Origin: Coriobacteriia bacterium
Lineage (GTDB): Bacteria > Actinomycetota > Coriobacteriia > Anaerosomatales > JAHIQC01
Direction: 5' to 3'
Assembly: GCA_030653635.1 (NCBI GenBank)
Contig: JAURYZ010000169.1
Location: 1-7,176 of the forward strand
Length of the DNA: 7,176 nucleotides
A model generated the notes under the pieces. That model saw only the letters and a list, made by a program, of their open reading frames with translations. It searched no databases and had not been told where the DNA came from. This document shows, one piece after another, positions 6,410 to 7,176 of the stretch. How positions within the stretch are numbered: the stretch's first letter is position 1; every line of letters begins with the position of its first letter. Made by a program: the position numbers and the translations under genes.

Positions 6410-7176
6410 GCGACGCATACGACGCCCTAAAGTCAGTTCTTGAAGGCCCAGTCAGGGCTAACGAGCCCATGGCGCGCCATACCACCTACCGGATAGGCGG
6501 GCCAGCGGCACTGTACGTGGTTGCCGACTCGGTCGCCGATCTCACGCGCACAATTCGCATCTGCAACGACCATGCGCTGGAATGGTCGATTCTCGGCAAG
6601 GGTTCCAACGTGCTTGTGGCCGACGCCGGGTACGCCGGGGTCGTAATCACCCTCGGTCGGGATTTTCGTAAGCACACCCTTGAGGGCGAGGAGCTGCGTG
6701 CAGGTGCAGGCGTCGTTCTCGCTCATCTGGTGCAGGATGCTTTTGCCCAAGGTCTGTCGGGCCTAGAGTTCGCGGTCGGAGTACCAGGCACGCTTGGAGG
6801 AGCACTGGCGATGAACGCCGGGTCTCGCGACGAATGGATCGGTGCGATTGTCGACACGGTAACTCTTCTGATTCCGGATGTCGGACTTGTTGCTTTGCGG
6901 GGTTCTGAGATCCCATGGGCATACCGACGCAGTGGGCTTTCGGCAAGGGGTATTATCGTTGAGAGCGTCTTAAGGATGCGGCAGGGTGACACCTTGCGAA
7001 TCAGGCACGTCATGGAGGCGAGCCTCAAGCAAAGGCGCGTGTCTCAGCCCACGGGAATGCCGTGCGCTGGCAGCGTCTTCGTGAACCCCGATGGTGACTC
7101 TGCCGGCAGACTCATCGAGGCTTGCGGTCTCAAGGGCTTCCAGGTGGGCGGAGCGATTGTGTCCGATGTGCATGCG
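6400..7176 (+). CDS. murB: MurB, UDP-N-acetylenolpyruvoylglucosamine reductase, N-terminal part (3' end outside window)
   Basis: MurB is the FAD-dependent, NADPH-using cytoplasmic reductase that turns UDP-GlcNAc-enolpyruvate into UDP-MurNAc, the substrate of MurC. I translated the frame by eye from ATG 6400 and it stays open for 259 codons to the window edge, so about 40 residues are missing from a usual length near 300. The FAD domain shows HTTYRIGGPA at residues 27-36, GKGSNVLVAD at 66-75 and GVPGTLGGALAMNAGS at 127-142. WAYRRS at 173-178 provides the Tyr-Arg pair. The substrate domain has CAGSVFVNP at 222-230, where Ser 225 matches the catalytic proton donor, then DSAGRLIEACGLKG at 233-246 and the start of the VSDVHA segment at the edge. 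The last catalytic Glu should lie downstream. It overlaps murC by 10 nt with its own ribosome site, so coupled translation of MurC and MurB, consecutive enzymes, is likely. Confidence 0.96.
   Translation, partial: MPVGDAYDALKSVLEGPVRANEPMARHTTYRIGGPAALYVVADSVADLTRTIRICNDHALEWSILGKGSNVLVADAGYAGVVITLGRDFRKHTLEGEELRAGAGVVLAHLVQDAFAQGLSGLEFAVGVPGTLGGALAMNAGSRDEWIGAIVDTVTLLIPDVGLVALRGSEIPWAYRRSGLSARGIIVESVLRMRQGDTLRIRHVMEASLKQRRVSQPTGMPCAGSVFVNPDGDSAGRLIEACGLKGFQVGGAIVSDVHA

Noticed and set aside
5468..6418. A 316-codon open frame on the - strand opposite murC
   Set aside because: Its codons line up exactly with murC codons, so it stays open only because murC uses no TTA, CTA or TCA codon over this stretch; it ends at the murC TCA serine codon at 5468-5470. 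The protein resembles no family I know and is rich in His, Arg and Cys, as expected for a shadow of a high-GC gene.
6433..7173. Several overlapping - strand open frames at the right end
   Set aside because: The + strand reads continuously as MurB with all expected motifs across this region. It simply lacks a stop inside the window, which makes the - strand frames look more prominent than they are.
1..7176. A novel accessory, defence or mobile system
   Set aside because: Every part of the window is explained by core peptidoglycan and division genes with intact motifs; no integrase, transposase, direct-repeat array, toxin-antitoxin pair or cargo gene was found.

Overview
The window is a stretch of a bacterial division and cell-wall (dcw) cluster. 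All genes are on the + strand, in the order murF (3' end), mraY, murD, ftsW, murG, murC, murB (5' part). Every product is recognisable from family motifs. I found no RNA gene, mobile element, CRISPR array, origin, promoter or intrinsic terminator. The coding is continuous apart from 1 nt between mraY and murD and 39 nt between murG and murC, so the window looks like the interior of one long operon.

The organism is probably a high-GC bacterium (about 60% GC by eye). The MraY and FtsW sequences, frequent GTG starts and strong AGGAGG-type ribosome sites suggest Actinomycetota, possibly a Coriobacteriia-like lineage. This placement is an inference from sequence feel, not from a search. Having murB directly after murC differs from the mycobacterial/streptomycete arrangement as I know it and fits deeper-branching lineages.

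Layout: 1-290 is the MurF C-terminal domain. 283-1326 is MraY, for which I choose a GTG start overlapping murF by 8 nt. 1328-2713 is MurD, starting at GTG behind a perfect AGGAGG. 2710-3948 is FtsW, joined to murD by an ATGA overlap. 3860-4960 is MurG, whose start lies 89 nt inside ftsW. 5000-6409 is MurC, after the only real gap. 6400-7176 is MurB, overlapping murC by 10 nt and running off the right edge.

Together the genes cover most of lipid II synthesis. MurB and MurC make and extend UDP-MurNAc, MurD adds D-Glu, and MurF adds D-Ala-D-Ala to finish the pentapeptide. MraY moves phospho-MurNAc-pentapeptide to undecaprenyl phosphate, MurG adds GlcNAc to give lipid II, and FtsW polymerises lipid II at the septum. 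MurE, which adds the third residue, is not in the window.

I did not find a previously undescribed system. The most distinctive point is the ftsW/murG overlap: the bases encoding MurG's nucleotide-binding glycine loop (GGGTAG) are read in another frame as an arginine-rich FtsW tail (RRRNRR).
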